From assembly GCA_012974295.1 (NCBI GenBank), contig JAAXQM010000254.1, positions 1 through 18,382 on the forward strand: a stretch of DNA of 18,382 nt. The letters run 5' to 3'. The notes beneath the pieces were generated by a model that ran no database searches, was not told where the DNA came from, and saw only the letters and a program-made list of their open reading frames with translations. Positions 1-7,953 of the stretch are shown here, in pieces; within the stretch, counting starts at the first letter, position 1, and every line of letters begins with the position of its first letter. Both the position numbers and the translations under genes were made by a program. Source of the DNA: Dehalococcoidales bacterium. Its GTDB lineage: Bacteria > Chloroflexota > Dehalococcoidia > E44-bin15.

Positions 1-966
1 ATTCATTACCTGGCGGCCCCGGTTAGGGTTGTTGACGATGGTGGCAGAGTGGCGGGGATGGAGTGTATAAAAATGGAGTTGGGAGAGCCAGATGCCAGTG
101 GCAGGAGACGCCCGGTAGAGGTCAAAGGATCGGAATTTATCCTAGATGTCGACATGATTATCCCCGCAATTGGTCAGAGACCTGATCTCGATTTCTTGAG
201 CGGGGGAGCGGATATACAGATTACAAAATGGAATACCTTCGAAGTCGATTCTGTTAGCAACGCTACCAACAAACCCGGCATCTTCGCCTGCGGGGATGCA
301 GTAAGCGGGCCGGCGACGGTGGTGGAGGCCATAGGGGATGGAGCGAAAGCAGCGATCTCTATTGATAGCTATCTTCGCGGCGAGAGTAAAGATATATCAA
401 AGCAGGCGCTACCGATGGAACAGGTAGCATTCGAGGATCTGGACATCAGTGATTATGCTGAAGCTGAGAGAGCCAAGCTGTCACACGTAAGCGTTGAGGA
501 GAGGGTTAAGGGATTCGGTGAGTGTGCTATCAGCTTCTCTGAAGATGACTGTATCGCGGAAGCCAAGAGGTGTTTCAATTGTGGTTTCTGCGCCTGGTGC
601 CAGCAGTGTGCAAATGCGTGCCCTTATGGAGTTATTAAGATATTACCCCAAGAGACACCGGAGGGTACAACTGGTGTAGAGAGATTTGATATTGACCTGG
701 GAGAATGTATATTCTGCGGCTTATGCATTGAGGCATGTCCCGCCCACCGGTTATTCCTATCGAGAATGTACGAGGCATCCTGTTATCGCAGGGAAGACAT
801 GGAACTGGATAAAGAGGGGCTTAGACCATCCCCCGAAATGCAACCCAGCGCATATGCTCGTCCCGAGATTGAGCCAACCTTGCCCAAACAGGCTCTTCTT
901 CTAGACCGCAACCGGGTAGTAGAGGATAAAGTAGAGGATGAGGTAGAGAAGGAAAAAGTGGCGTAA
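1..966 (+). CDS. GltD-like FAD/NAD(P) oxidoreductase fused to NuoI-like ferredoxin (5' partial)
   Basis: The reading frame is open to the left edge, so the true start lies outside the window. The residues encoded before the first in-frame GTG (base 49) already continue the homology. The N-terminal part matches the second half of glutamate-synthase small-subunit-type oxidoreductases: a LGEPDxSGRRRP stretch, a DxxIPAIGQ segment, and a C-terminal flavin-binding motif GIFACGDAVSGPATVVEA (about bases 277-336). The C-terminal part carries two CxxCxxCxxxCP motifs, with cysteine codons between 589 and 621 and between 706 and 738. Two further Cys lie just before the first motif. The spacing and the following segment (FDIDLGECIFCGLCIEACP, then a YRREDMELDKE-like stretch) resemble NuoI, the subunit carrying clusters N6a/N6b of complex I. 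The gene sits where nuoI normally lies, and its stop shares one base with the nuoJ start. Inference: it feeds electrons from NAD(P)H or a ferredoxin-like donor into the complex I connecting arm. The domain calls are firm; the electron donor is unknown. Confidence 0.85.
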   Translation: MHYLAAPVRVVDDGGRVAGMECIKMELGEPDASGRRRPVEVKGSEFILDVDMIIPAIGQRPDLDFLSGGADIQITKWNTFEVDSVSNATNKPGIFACGDAVSGPATVVEAIGDGAKAAISIDSYLRGESKDISKQALPMEQVAFEDLDISDYAEAERAKLSHVSVEERVKGFGECAISFSEDDCIAEAKRCFNCGFCAWCQQCANACPYGVIKILPQETPEGTTGVERFDIDLGECIFCGLCIEACPAHRLFLSRMYEASCYRREDMELDKEGLRPSPEMQPSAYARPEIEPTLPKQALLLDRNRVVEDKVEDEVEKEKVA

Positions 967-1454
967 TGGGTATGGATATTGCTTTCTGGATTTTGGCGGT
1001 GGTGAGCGTGGCTTCGGCGCTGGCTGTGGTGTTGACGCGCGATCTATTCCGTGCCGCTCTTTTCCTGGTGCTCTGTTTTTTCACTGTAGCAGGTATCTAT
1101 GCCACGCTGAGTGCCGATTTCCTAGCAGGGGCACAGGTGCTTATCTATGTAGGTGCGATCGGGGTGTTTATCATCTTTGCTATTATGCTCACCAGAGATA
1201 GCCGGCAGGGCAGCCCCTCGGGTCGACTGCGGCTCCCCGCCTTATTTATTGGCTTCCTTTTTCTAGCGACCATGATCTTTGCCCTGGTAAACACCGACTG
1301 GAATGTCGTCGCTGAGGTTCCCACCGAATCCACAACATCGGCGATTGCACATGCCATATTTAGTGAGGACGGATTTGTCCTCGCCTTTGAGATTGCCGCC
1401 GCGCTTATGCTAGCAGCGATAATCGGAGCTATAGTACTAGTGAGGGATAAATAA
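966..1454 (+). CDS. nuoJ: NADH-quinone oxidoreductase subunit J
   Basis: This is the membrane subunit NuoJ of respiratory complex I, part of the chain linking the quinone site to the antiporter-like subunits. The 162-residue protein is almost entirely hydrophobic, with about five membrane segments. It contains the typical NuoJ core: TRDLFRAALFL near residue 25, then AGAQVLIYVGAIGVFIIFAIML (about residues 54-75), where the glycine-rich helix corresponds to the pi-bulge helix TM3. Length is normal or slightly short for the family. The ATG overlaps the upstream stop in a TAATG arrangement, implying translational coupling; an AGAAGG sequence lies 13 bases upstream. nuoK follows after three bases. 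Confidence 0.95.
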   Translation: MGMDIAFWILAVVSVASALAVVLTRDLFRAALFLVLCFFTVAGIYATLSADFLAGAQVLIYVGAIGVFIIFAIMLTRDSRQGSPSGRLRLPALFIGFLFLATMIFALVNTDWNVVAEVPTESTTSAIAHAIFSEDGFVLAFEIAAALMLAAIIGAIVLVRDK

Positions 1455-1457
1455 AAA

Positions 1458-1763
1458 ATGGCCGTTGGTCTCGAACATTTCTTAGTGCTTTCGGCAGTCC
1501 TTTTCGCAATCGGACTCTATGGCGTTTTAGCAAAGAGAAATGCGGTAGTCATCCTGATGAGCATCGAGATCATGCTTACAGCAGTAAATATCGCCATGGT
1601 GGCTTTCTCCCGGTACGGCCAGTTCATTACCGGGCAGGTCTTTGTCATCTTTATCATGGTAGTCGCTGCCGCCGAGGTTGCAGTGGGCCTGGCGCTTATA
1701 ATCGCCATCTATCGATCAAAGAAAACGGTGGATTCGGAGAAATTCGATCTGATGAAATGGTAG
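1458..1763 (+). CDS. nuoK: NADH-quinone oxidoreductase subunit K
   Basis: NuoK is the small three-helix proton-channel subunit of complex I, related to MrpC. The protein has 101 residues, the standard family length. The two conserved membrane glutamates are present: E37 in MSIEIMLTAVN and E73 in VVAAAEVAVGLALI, matching the pair shown to matter for proton transfer in the E. coli enzyme. The gene follows nuoJ by three bases, with GAGGG about 11 bases before the ATG, and is followed by nuoL after four bases, the canonical J-K-L order. Confidence 0.96.
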   Translation: MAVGLEHFLVLSAVLFAIGLYGVLAKRNAVVILMSIEIMLTAVNIAMVAFSRYGQFITGQVFVIFIMVVAAAEVAVGLALIIAIYRSKKTVDSEKFDLMKW

Positions 1764-1767
1764 TACT

Positions 1768-3690
1768 ATGCCGAATATAGCAGTTTGGGCCATATTTCTA
1801 TTACCTTTCTTGTCCTTCCTCATTATCGGGCTGATATTGAGGCCGTTCTTCAATAATCGGCCAATGCTCAGCGCGTATACCACAATTATTGCTATTGCAG
1901 GCTCTCTCATCTTATCTATCTGGGCACTAATCGCGGTCAACGGAGCGGAGAATCACGTACTAACAGACGTCAGCTACCAGTGGCTGTCCATCGGCGATCT
2001 GGTAATCAATATCGGTATAACAATGGACTCGCTGGCAGCGATAATGGTAGTTACGGTCAGCACCATAAGCCTCCTGGTACAGATATATTCCATCGGCTAT
2101 ATGAAGGGAGACGGGGGATTTGCCCGCTACTTCGCCTTCATGTCGCTGTTCACCGGCTCCATGCTGGGGCTGGTGATGGCCAACAACCTCCTTTTCCTCT
2201 TCCTGTTCTGGGAGGGTGTGGGGCTGTGCTCGTACCTGCTTATCGGATTCTGGTTCCACAAACCTTCTGCAGCCAGGGCGGCGATGAAGGCCTTCTTGGT
2301 CACCCGTATCGGTGATTTTGGCTTCCTGGTGGCCGTCATTTTCCTCTACGTTAAGACCGGCACATTTGATATTGGTGAGCTTCACGAATTGGCACTTGCC
2401 GGTGTATTAGGCGGTACAACGCTCACTTTAGCGGCTATCGGCATCTTTTCCGGGGCGGTAGGAAAATCGGGTCAGTTTCCACTGCATACATGGCTTCCCG
2501 ACGCTATGGAAGGCCCGACACCTGTCAGCGCCCTAATCCATGCCGCTACCATGGTCACCGCAGGCGTTTACTTGATTGCGCGTATGTTCCCCATGATTGC
2601 TTCCTCTGAGACGGCAATAACTGTAGTGGCCATTATCGGGGGCTTCACCGCAATATTCGCCGCCTCCATGGGTCTAGTAGCGACCGATATTAAGCGGGTG
2701 CTGGCATTCTCTACCATCAGCCAGCTCGGCTACATGATGCTGGGTATGGGAGCGGTGGGGATGGGCTATGCCAGCGGTGCTATCGATGAGCATCATGCAA
2801 TGGCACTGGGTGTAGCGGTGGCAATCTTCCATCTGTTTACCCACGCCTTCTTCAAGGCACTCCTCTTTCTGGGTTCGGGGAGCGTCAGCCATGCTACCGG
2901 TACCTTCGATATGAGAAAGATGGGCGGGCTTCGGAAGATACAACCATGGACGTACGCCACATTCCTCATAGGCTCGTTGAGCCTTGCTGGAATCTGGCCC
3001 CTGGCGGGGTTCTGGAGCAAAGAGGGCATCCTGCATGAGGCAAATGCATATGCCCCGGTCTTATTCTGGTTAGCGATGATTACCGTCTTCATGACTGCCT
3101 TCTATATGTTCCGTGCTGTATTCCTCACCTTTCACGGGGAATACCGGGGTGGTGAGGAAGGTAGCCACGGCCATGGCCTGCATGAGTCGCCAAAGATCAT
3201 AATCATCCCACTTGTTATCCTGGCTGTATTTGCGGTGATTGCTGGATGGCTGCCGGTTGGCGATTTCCTGGGGGCGGACGTCCACTTCAGCTTCTTCGGT
3301 GCCCTCACCAGCTGGCTGGCCTGGGTGTCGCTCATTTTTGGATTCGCTGGCATCTTGCTGGCCTATGCCATATACGGGAGGAAATTGTTGTCAGCGGAAT
3401 CTATTGGGAAGAGCCTTGGCCCCATCTATACATTACTTATCCGCAAATACTTCATCGATGAGCTTTACGAGAGAATATTTCTTATGAGATTCTTGGTTGA
3501 CGGCGTTTTCGTTGTCCTTGGATGGATAGATGCGCACATCGTTGATGGTGCCGTGAACGGCGTCGCCATGGTTACCATGACGGGTGGGAAAGTTATGCGG
3601 AGGCTGGAAACGGGACAACTGCAGGTCTATGGACTGGCGATATTTGTTGGCATACTGGCTATAGTGGCTTTTCTATTTATGTTTAATTAA
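1768..3690 (+). CDS. nuoL: NADH-quinone oxidoreductase subunit L
   Basis: NuoL is the distal antiporter-like proton-pumping subunit of complex I. The 640-residue protein is a normal full length. Visible key residues include E149 in FLFWEGVGLCSYLLIGFW, K233 in AVGKSGQFPLHTWLPDAMEGP, the HAATMVTAGVYL helix, K363 in THAFFKALLFL, and K418 in FWSKEGIL, which correspond to the E. coli TM5 Glu and the central lysine chain. The C-terminal part (about residues 500-640) retains the region expected to form the long lateral helix HL and the final membrane helix, so the subunit is not truncated. The Shine-Dalgarno signal is weak and the start is only four bases after nuoK, so translation probably depends on coupling. 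Confidence 0.97.
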   Translation: MPNIAVWAIFLLPFLSFLIIGLILRPFFNNRPMLSAYTTIIAIAGSLILSIWALIAVNGAENHVLTDVSYQWLSIGDLVINIGITMDSLAAIMVVTVSTISLLVQIYSIGYMKGDGGFARYFAFMSLFTGSMLGLVMANNLLFLFLFWEGVGLCSYLLIGFWFHKPSAARAAMKAFLVTRIGDFGFLVAVIFLYVKTGTFDIGELHELALAGVLGGTTLTLAAIGIFSGAVGKSGQFPLHTWLPDAMEGPTPVSALIHAATMVTAGVYLIARMFPMIASSETAITVVAIIGGFTAIFAASMGLVATDIKRVLAFSTISQLGYMMLGMGAVGMGYASGAIDEHHAMALGVAVAIFHLFTHAFFKALLFLGSGSVSHATGTFDMRKMGGLRKIQPWTYATFLIGSLSLAGIWPLAGFWSKEGILHEANAYAPVLFWLAMITVFMTAFYMFRAVFLTFHGEYRGGEEGSHGHGLHESPKIIIIPLVILAVFAVIAGWLPVGDFLGADVHFSFFGALTSWLAWVSLIFGFAGILLAYAIYGRKLLSAESIGKSLGPIYTLLIRKYFIDELYERIFLMRFLVDGVFVVLGWIDAHIVDGAVNGVAMVTMTGGKVMRRLETGQLQVYGLAIFVGILAIVAFLFMFN

Positions 3691-3695
3691 TAACT

Positions 3696-3701
3696 AGGAG
3701 G
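3696..3701 (+). promoter_or_regulatory. Shine-Dalgarno site of nuoM (TTG start)
   Basis: AGGAGG lies five bases before the TTG at 3707. It is the strongest ribosome-binding sequence in the complex I part of the window and justifies the non-ATG start of nuoM. Confidence 0.75.
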
Positions 3702-3706
3702 AAAGG

Positions 3707-5191
3707 TTGGAATTTCCCTATCTATCAGCTATCATCTTCCTCCCCGTCATCGGGGCAATAATTATTGCCCTGCTCCCCGGGGCTAACCCCAGGCGGATAA
3801 AGCTTACTGCTGCTCTTTTCACCGCGGTTTCTTTCGCCCTCTCCCTGGCCCTCTTCGCCATGTTCGACCGCTCGATTGACGGGCCACAGTTTGTGGAACA
3901 ATTTTCTTGGATCCCGGCATTTAATGTCCAGTACTTCTTGGGCGTTGACGGTTTGAGCCTGCCCCTGGTACTCCTTACCACCTTCATTGGCTTCCTCGCA
4001 GTGCTTATATCGTGGAAGGTAGACCTCAGAATCAAGGAATACTTCGCCTGGCTCCTGTTACTGGAAATGGGAATACTGGGAGTGTTCTGCTCCCTGGATC
4101 TGATTCTATTCTTCATTTTCTGGGAAGTAGAGCTAATACCGATGTATATGCTCATATCCATCTGGGGCACGGGAAGGAAGGAGTACTCGGCCATAAAGTT
4201 CGTCCTGTATACACTCTTCGGCAGTGCCTTTATGCTGGCCGGTATACTGCTCCTCTATTTACAGGCGGGCACCTTCGACATGATAGTACTGGCAGGGATG
4301 GGACTCGATTCCATCCTAAGCTCAATGATGGCTGGCGGAATATTCTTCCTCATCATCGTTGCTTATGCAATTAAACTGCCAATTGTCCCATTTCATACAT
4401 GGCTTCCCGATGCGCATACCGATGCCCCCACAGCGGTGAGTGTGGTCCTTGCTGGCGTGCTACTCAAGATGGGTGGCTATGGAATGATCAGGGTCTCGGT
4501 TAGCATTTTCCCTGAGACTGCAGAGAGATATGCGTTGCTCTTCGTTGTGATAGCTGTGATCGGTGTGATTTACGGTGCGGCATTGACGTTGCGGCAGACC
4601 GATTTAAAGAAACTGATCGCCTACAGCAGCGTGAGCCATATGGGCTTTGTCCTGCTGGGTATTTTTGCTCTGTCAGAGGTAAGCATGACCGGTGCCGTAC
4701 TGCAGATGGTCAGCCACGGCGTTATAACCGGACTACTGTTTGCCATGGTTGGACTAGTCTACTATAAAACTCATGAACGGAGCATCCCCAGGCTGGGCGG
4801 GCTGGTGCGCCAGATGCCTGTAATTGCAGTCGTATTTAGTATTGCCGGCTTCGCTGCCCTGGGACTCCCTGGCACCAGTGGTTTCGCTGCTGAAGCCATA
4901 ACCTTCGTTGGTAGCTATGGTAGCACGATAGTTTCCGGCATTGAGATATATACCATTCTGGCAATTACGGGTGTGGTATTTAGTGCAGGATATATCCTGT
5001 GGATGCTGCGGCGTGTATTCTATGGCCCGCCATGGGATGAATATAATGGTGTGCCCGATGCCGACAGGCTGGAAAAGGTGTATATATTCGCGTTTGTAGC
5101 GGTGATCATGCTAATCGGGCTCTATCCCGTAATATTTACCAATGTCATTAAGATGGGCATTCAGCCGATTGTAGGAATGATTAATGGTTAG
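3707..5191 (+). CDS. nuoM: NADH-quinone oxidoreductase subunit M
   Basis: NuoM is the second antiporter-like proton-pumping subunit of complex I. The 494-residue protein carries the family signatures: E140 in IFWEVELIPMYMLI, K223 in AIKLPIVPFHTWLPDAHTDAPTA, and K254 in AGVLLKMGGYGM. These align with the E. coli residues E144, K234 and K265 needed for pumping. The start is a TTG preceded by a strong AGGAGG at 3696-3701, five bases upstream; no better ATG lies near the expected N-terminus, and the encoded beginning (EFPYLSAIIFLPVIGA) is typical of the family. The 3' end overlaps the Nudix gene by eight bases. Confidence 0.97.
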   Translation: MEFPYLSAIIFLPVIGAIIIALLPGANPRRIKLTAALFTAVSFALSLALFAMFDRSIDGPQFVEQFSWIPAFNVQYFLGVDGLSLPLVLLTTFIGFLAVLISWKVDLRIKEYFAWLLLLEMGILGVFCSLDLILFFIFWEVELIPMYMLISIWGTGRKEYSAIKFVLYTLFGSAFMLAGILLLYLQAGTFDMIVLAGMGLDSILSSMMAGGIFFLIIVAYAIKLPIVPFHTWLPDAHTDAPTAVSVVLAGVLLKMGGYGMIRVSVSIFPETAERYALLFVVIAVIGVIYGAALTLRQTDLKKLIAYSSVSHMGFVLLGIFALSEVSMTGAVLQMVSHGVITGLLFAMVGLVYYKTHERSIPRLGGLVRQMPVIAVVFSIAGFAALGLPGTSGFAAEAITFVGSYGSTIVSGIEIYTILAITGVVFSAGYILWMLRRVFYGPPWDEYNGVPDADRLEKVYIFAFVAVIMLIGLYPVIFTNVIKMGIQPIVGMING

Positions 5192-5657
5192 GATAATGGT
5201 GGCGGTTGGAGCCGTGATTGTTGATGAGAAAGAGAGGGTCTTGTTGGTGAAGCATGTGCCGGAAAGGAATGGTTTCTGGCAGGGGAAATGGATCTGCCCC
5301 GGGGGTTCACTGGAGTTGGGGGAAAGTATTGGGGAGGGAATCATCAGGGAGGTTAAGGAAGAAACCGATCTTGATATAGAACTTGATACTCTACTACCTC
5401 CATTTGAGAGGATAGTAAAGTCGGATGGCGAGACAACGCTTCATGTAATTTATATTGATTCGCTTGCGCGCGTGGTCGCTGGGGAATTCCGACCGGGAAG
5501 CGACGTGGGCGATGGCATCTGGGTTTCTCGCGAAGAACTCCCTGATATATGGGACGAGCTACACAAGGATACGCAGAAGCTGCTCGAGATAGCGAAAGTT
5601 GCTAGTTGTAAAACCGTAGAAGGAGCGAGTATTGGACCTTTATCTCCTATCACCTGA
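5184..5657 (+). CDS. Nudix hydrolase embedded in the nuo operon
   Basis: This is a small MutT/Nudix-family pyrophosphohydrolase of 157 residues. The Nudix box runs from about residue 41 to 63: G-x5-E-x7-REVKEE followed by TDL. The usual Gly near the end of the box is Asp here (TDL in place of TGL), while the catalytic RE and EE residues are intact. The substrate cannot be read from sequence; nucleotide or dinucleotide pyrophosphates are typical. The gene starts inside the last codons of nuoM (eight-base overlap) and ends 26 bases inside nuoN, so it is certainly part of the same transcript. An alternative start at the ATG at 5196 would remove the overlap and four residues. This is not a standard complex I gene; a link to NAD(H)-related metabolite clean-up is only inference. 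Confidence 0.9.
   Translation: MVRIMVAVGAVIVDEKERVLLVKHVPERNGFWQGKWICPGGSLELGESIGEGIIREVKEETDLDIELDTLLPPFERIVKSDGETTLHVIYIDSLARVVAGEFRPGSDVGDGIWVSREELPDIWDELHKDTQKLLEIAKVASCKTVEGASIGPLSPIT
5619..5625 (+). promoter_or_regulatory. Shine-Dalgarno site of nuoN (TTG start)
   Basis: GAAGGAG sits six bases before the TTG at 5632, inside the end of the Nudix gene. It supports a start for nuoN that overlaps the upstream gene by 26 bases. Confidence 0.65.
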
Positions 5658-7053
5658 GATAAGCCTGTTGGCCACGGCCTTGGCGGTAATTCTCCTCGAC
5701 CTGTTTGTCAAGGAAAAATGGATCCTGGGATGGGTAAGCGTTACCGGTGTCATCGTATCCGCCATCTTTGCCTTATCACTGTGGGGGAGGGTTGAGACTT
5801 CTTTCGGTGGTGCGCTGGCAGTTGATCAATTCTCCATCTTTTTCAGCCTCCTTTTCCTGGGAATTGCAGCGCTGATACTCATCTCCTCCACCGAATATTC
5901 ACGCAAGTTCGCCGCCTTCCGCGCGGAATACTACGCCCTGGTGCTCCTGGCCACTACAGGAATGATGCTATTGGCATCTACCAGGGAGCTGATCTCAATC
6001 TTCGTTGCATTAGAGCTGACCGGAATCTCTCTTTATGTCTTGGCTGGATTTCTAAAGGATGCCAAGTCCAGCGAGGCGGGATTAAAATACCTGCTCCTGG
6101 GTGCAGTGGCCAGTGCGGTGCTGCTGTACGGTATGGCGCTGGTTTACGGGCTTACGGGCACCACCTATCTTGACGAGATCGCCGCGGCTATATCGTCTCA
6201 GGGGATATTAGGCAGCCCGGCTCTCCTGATGGGTATTGTACTATTGGTAGCTGGATTTGGATTCAAGATCGCTGCTGTTCCCTTCCAGATGTGGGTCCCT
6301 GATGTTTACGAAGGGGCGCCCACTCCGGTTACCGCCTACCTTTCCGTAGCCAGCAAAGCGGCGGGCTTTGCGGTCATACTAAGGATATTCTATGAGGCCT
6401 TAGGGCCGGCGAGCCTGGACTGGGGGATGATATTCGCTGTGCTTGCCGCCATCACGATGACTATTGGTAATATCGTCGCCCTTACGCAGAAAAACATCAA
6501 GCGCATGCTGGCGTACTCCAGCATCGCCCAGGCGGGCTACATCATGATCGGGCTGGCGGCATTTACCGCCGAGGCGAGCAGTGCGATAATGTTCTTCTTG
6601 GCTTGCTATGCTCTTACCAATCTGGGGGCTTTTATTGCAATCATTGCTATCTCTAATAAGATCAATAGTGATGAGATAGCTGATTATTCTGGCATGGTAC
6701 GTCGAGCCCCGTTATTTGCCTTGGCTCTGGCTCTCTGCCTCATATCACTTACCGGCATCCCACCTACAGCGGGGTTCATGGCCAAGATTTACATATTCAG
6801 CGCTGGCGTAAACGCTGACCTGCTGTGGCTTGTTATCATCGCCGTGATTAATTCTGTCATTTCCGCATACTACTATTTAAGGGTTGTGCGAGTGATGTTT
6901 TTGGGAGAGCCACTATCGGAGGAGCGGGTACATGCCTCAAGTGGGCTCCGCATCGCGCTTGCCATCACCTGCCTCGGAGTATTATTGCTCGGCATTTACC
7001 CCTGGATACTGATGAAGTATTCAGAGATTGCCGCGATCACCTTTTTGCCTTGA
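5632..7053 (+). CDS. nuoN: NADH-quinone oxidoreductase subunit N
   Basis: NuoN is the third antiporter-like proton-pumping subunit of complex I, proximal to NuoJ/K. The 473-residue protein has family hallmarks: E128 in VALELTGISLYVLAGF, K152 in AGLKYLLLGA, K212 in GFKIAAVPFQMWVPDVYEGAPTP, and K242 in VASKAAGF, matching the E. coli residues E133, K158, K217 and K247. The TTG start has a good ribosome-binding site, and the encoded N-terminus (DLYLLSPEISLL) is typical. It is the last recognisable complex I gene of this operon; no clear stem-loop terminator follows. Confidence 0.97.
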   Translation: MDLYLLSPEISLLATALAVILLDLFVKEKWILGWVSVTGVIVSAIFALSLWGRVETSFGGALAVDQFSIFFSLLFLGIAALILISSTEYSRKFAAFRAEYYALVLLATTGMMLLASTRELISIFVALELTGISLYVLAGFLKDAKSSEAGLKYLLLGAVASAVLLYGMALVYGLTGTTYLDEIAAAISSQGILGSPALLMGIVLLVAGFGFKIAAVPFQMWVPDVYEGAPTPVTAYLSVASKAAGFAVILRIFYEALGPASLDWGMIFAVLAAITMTIGNIVALTQKNIKRMLAYSSIAQAGYIMIGLAAFTAEASSAIMFFLACYALTNLGAFIAIIAISNKINSDEIADYSGMVRRAPLFALALALCLISLTGIPPTAGFMAKIYIFSAGVNADLLWLVIIAVINSVISAYYYLRVVRVMFLGEPLSEERVHASSGLRIALAITCLGVLLLGIYPWILMKYSEIAAITFLP

Positions 7054-7078
7054 CACCACTCTGGAGCAATGATAGACT
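7050..7078 (+). promoter_or_regulatory. Candidate sigma70-type promoter before nadK
   Basis: A perfect TTGACA at 7050-7055 overlaps the nuoN stop codon. It is followed after exactly 17 bases by TAGACT at 7073-7078, which matches four of the six consensus -10 positions. It would start transcription around 7085, leaving a leader of about 50 bases before the nadK start. The 7054-7137 gap is the largest on the plus strand and is the logical place for a promoter. The call rests on pattern only. Confidence 0.4.
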
Positions 7079-7126
7079 TCCCAATGCAACTTTGCCTTCG
7101 AATGTTTGTTGATTTGATTAGGTTTT

Positions 7127-7131
7127 AGGAG
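7127..7131 (+). promoter_or_regulatory. Shine-Dalgarno site of nadK (TTG start)
   Basis: AGGAG at six bases before the TTG at 7138 supports the non-ATG start, which also gives the expected N-terminus (KRVGILYHP). Confidence 0.65.
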
Positions 7132-7137
7132 CGGTTC

Positions 7138-7953
7138 TTGAAAAGGGTTGGTATTCTTTATCATCCAAAGATAGCTGCTGCTAAGGCTTTTGCCGAGGAG
7201 CTGGCAGGTTTTTTGCCCTCTCTAAATGCAGTTGTTTGGCTCTGTTCTGCCTGGGATGAGGAGGGTGCTAAGGCTCAGGTTGAGAACACGGGACTTATTC
7301 TCAGTATTGGTGGAGATGGCACCATATTGAGGTCAGCGCGTGCTGTGGCCCCTCAGTCCATCCCTATTGTGGGAATAAATCTGGGTAGGCTCGGTTTTTT
7401 AACCGAGCTGAGTGTTGATGAGGCTCGCGATAGGCTGGCTGATTTATTGGCGGGGGAAGGATGGATTGATGAGCGGGCTATGCTTCAGGCGGAGCTGGAA
7501 GGTAAAAAGTCCTTTCATGTCTTAAACGACATTGTCGTTGGGCGGGGTGACGTAGCCAGGGTTATTCACGTGGAGACCATCATCGATGGTGCCCATTTAA
7601 CTACATATAAAGCGGATGGGGTGATACTCTCCACCGCGACAGGAAGTACGGGCTACTCTCTGGCTAGCGGTGGTCCCATCCTTCATCCCCAGTCAAGGGA
7701 GATTCTTCTAAATCCAATTTCTCCTCACCTGACGTTCTCCAATGCGATGGTTCTTCCAGCTACATCCATCGTTGAATTACGGGTGCGCACTGACCATCAG
7801 GCCATATTGAGCATAGATGGCCAGATTAACCTGGCACTGGAGAGCGGGGACACTGTAAAAGTAAATCTCAGCCCTCATGTAGCCCGTTTTCTGAGGACGC
7901 AACCACCAACGTTTTTCTACGGAACCTTGATGAAGAGGCTGGTACATAAATGA
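7138..7953 (+). CDS. nadK: NAD kinase
   Basis: This enzyme phosphorylates NAD+ to NADP+ using ATP or polyphosphate, the only de novo route to NADP in bacteria. The 271-residue protein shows the diagnostic GGDGT motif at residues 58-62, the NLGRLGFLTE segment at 81-90, a LNDIVV segment at 129-134 (usually LNE in the family), and the ATGSTGYSLASGGPIL segment at 167-182 that shapes the NAD site. Length is normal. It begins the second gene cluster on the plus strand, after an 84-base gap from nuoN, and its stop overlaps the next gene's start by four bases (ATGA). Confidence 0.96.
   Translation: MKRVGILYHPKIAAAKAFAEELAGFLPSLNAVVWLCSAWDEEGAKAQVENTGLILSIGGDGTILRSARAVAPQSIPIVGINLGRLGFLTELSVDEARDRLADLLAGEGWIDERAMLQAELEGKKSFHVLNDIVVGRGDVARVIHVETIIDGAHLTTYKADGVILSTATGSTGYSLASGGPILHPQSREILLNPISPHLTFSNAMVLPATSIVELRVRTDHQAILSIDGQINLALESGDTVKVNLSPHVARFLRTQPPTFFYGTLMKRLVHK

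Noticed and set aside
49..51. GTG at 49 as the real start of the first gene
   Set aside because: The frame upstream to base 1 has no stop and encodes residues that continue the GltD-like homology, so the gene is truncated by the window edge.
1960..2385. Open frames on the opposite strand of nuoL, and similar ones across sdhA and the glycosyltransferases
   Set aside because: They overlap conserved genes, show no recognisable motif and have low-complexity compositions typical of shadow frames.
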